A stretch of DNA of 5,457 nt. It comes from JBDZUZ01 sp040255445 (GTDB lineage: Bacteria > Planctomycetota > Phycisphaerae > Phycisphaerales > UBA1924). Shown here in pieces: positions 5,093 to 5,457 of this stretch (its first letter is position 1; each line of letters opens with the position of its first letter). The stretch lies in NCBI GenBank assembly GCA_040255445.1, contig JBDZUZ010000208.1, positions 1 to 5,457 of the forward strand. The letters are read 5' to 3'. Position numbers and translations under genes: made by a program. Under the pieces are notes generated by a model. It saw nothing but the letters and a program-made list of their open reading frames with translations. It ran no database searches and was not told the DNA's origin.

Positions 5093-5457
5093 ATGGGAAC
5101 CGGCGAAGTCACGTGCGATCCGAGCAGAAAAGGCAGCGTTACTCGCAAGAGCATCCTGGAGAGCCCGCGCCGTGCTCTATGCCTTATGGGTGTTCTTCTC
5201 TGCCTGATCACATCACCAGCCGTGCCGCAACCGTGCGGCCCCGGCTGGTTGCCCGGACAGGGAGTGCGGGGCACACTCGGTTCTGTCTCCGCGATCATCG
5301 ATTGGGATCCGGACGGCGTCGGCCCACGGGAGCCGGTGCTCGTCTTATCCGGGTCCTTCCTCGTCGCGGGCGATGCCGCGGCCACGCGGATCGCTGTCTT
5401 TGATCCGAGCACCGACCGATTCTCAGCGCTGGGCGATGGGTTCGACATCGGTCCGGG
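5093..5457 (+). CDS. Exported repeat protein, N-terminal part, function unknown (runs off right edge)
   Basis: The 121 visible residues begin with a long, basic N-region (residues 1-27, with several Arg and Lys), then a hydrophobic stretch ALCLMGVLLCLITS (28-41) and SPAVPQPC, which together look like a signal peptide. Ala-x-Ala is not clear and Cys48 is not in a good lipobox, so the cleavage type is open. After it come WLPGQGVRGTLGSVSAI, DWDPDGVGP (70-78), PVLVLSGSFLVAG (81-93) and IAVFDPSTDRFSALGDGF (100-117). This resembles one blade of the beta-propeller-like repeats that I associate with large secreted planctomycete proteins; that link is from memory and is not proven here. Met32 is an alternative start with a shorter N-region, but GAGGAG before Met1 favours the longer form. 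Codon use is somewhat less GC-biased than in atpA. Enzymatic function cannot be assigned. Confidence 0.75.
   Translation, partial: MGTGEVTCDPSRKGSVTRKSILESPRRALCLMGVLLCLITSPAVPQPCGPGWLPGQGVRGTLGSVSAIIDWDPDGVGPREPVLVLSGSFLVAGDAAATRIAVFDPSTDRFSALGDGFDIGP

Noticed and set aside
4972..5448. 158-residue minus-strand open frame at the right edge, and the plus-strand frame at 5065-5403
   Set aside because: Neither shows domain-like sequence. The frame starting at 5093 has a ribosome site, a signal peptide and a recognisable repeat pattern.

Overview
The window is a high-GC bacterial chromosome segment carrying mostly housekeeping genes. The organism is most likely a planctomycete, possibly of the Phycisphaerae. 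This rests on the GC-rich codon use, on a stand-alone diadenylate cyclase operon of unusual sequence, and on the start of a secreted protein with the W-DPDG-GP / G-F-AG / DP-T pattern that I associate with planctomycete export proteins. The assignment is an inference of moderate strength.

Layout. On the minus strand at the left edge are a small Nfu_N-domain protein (437-703) and the adenine glycosylase gene mutY (from 437, running off the left edge). They share one base at a TGATG stop/start junction and look translationally coupled. A 209-base divergent intergenic region follows. Then come two plus-strand genes, cdaA (c-di-AMP synthase, TTG start at 913) and a YbbR/CdaR-like membrane-anchored partner (1865-2941). 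The glmM gene that often follows this pair is absent. A 199-base spacer with two GC-rich hairpins and a weak promoter candidate leads to atpA, the F1 ATP synthase alpha subunit (GTG start at 3141). atpA stands alone and is closed by a clear intrinsic terminator (4730-4757). The next 395 bases hold no gene. They contain a near-perfect 15-bp inverted repeat (4805-4838) and a nested set of complementary segments (4981-5079) that ends one base before the ribosome binding site of the last gene. That gene (5093 to the right edge) encodes the N-terminus of an exported protein.

The genes fall into three functional units: DNA repair with a possible Fe-S link (nfu_N and mutY), c-di-AMP signalling (cdaA and cdaR-like), and energy conversion (atpA). 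I see no mobile element, CRISPR array, RNA gene of a known class or defence island. The points most worth a second look are the DGA-to-DLA change in the cyclase active site, the orphan atpA, the nfu_N/mutY coupling and the folded region before the last gene. None amounts to a clearly new system.
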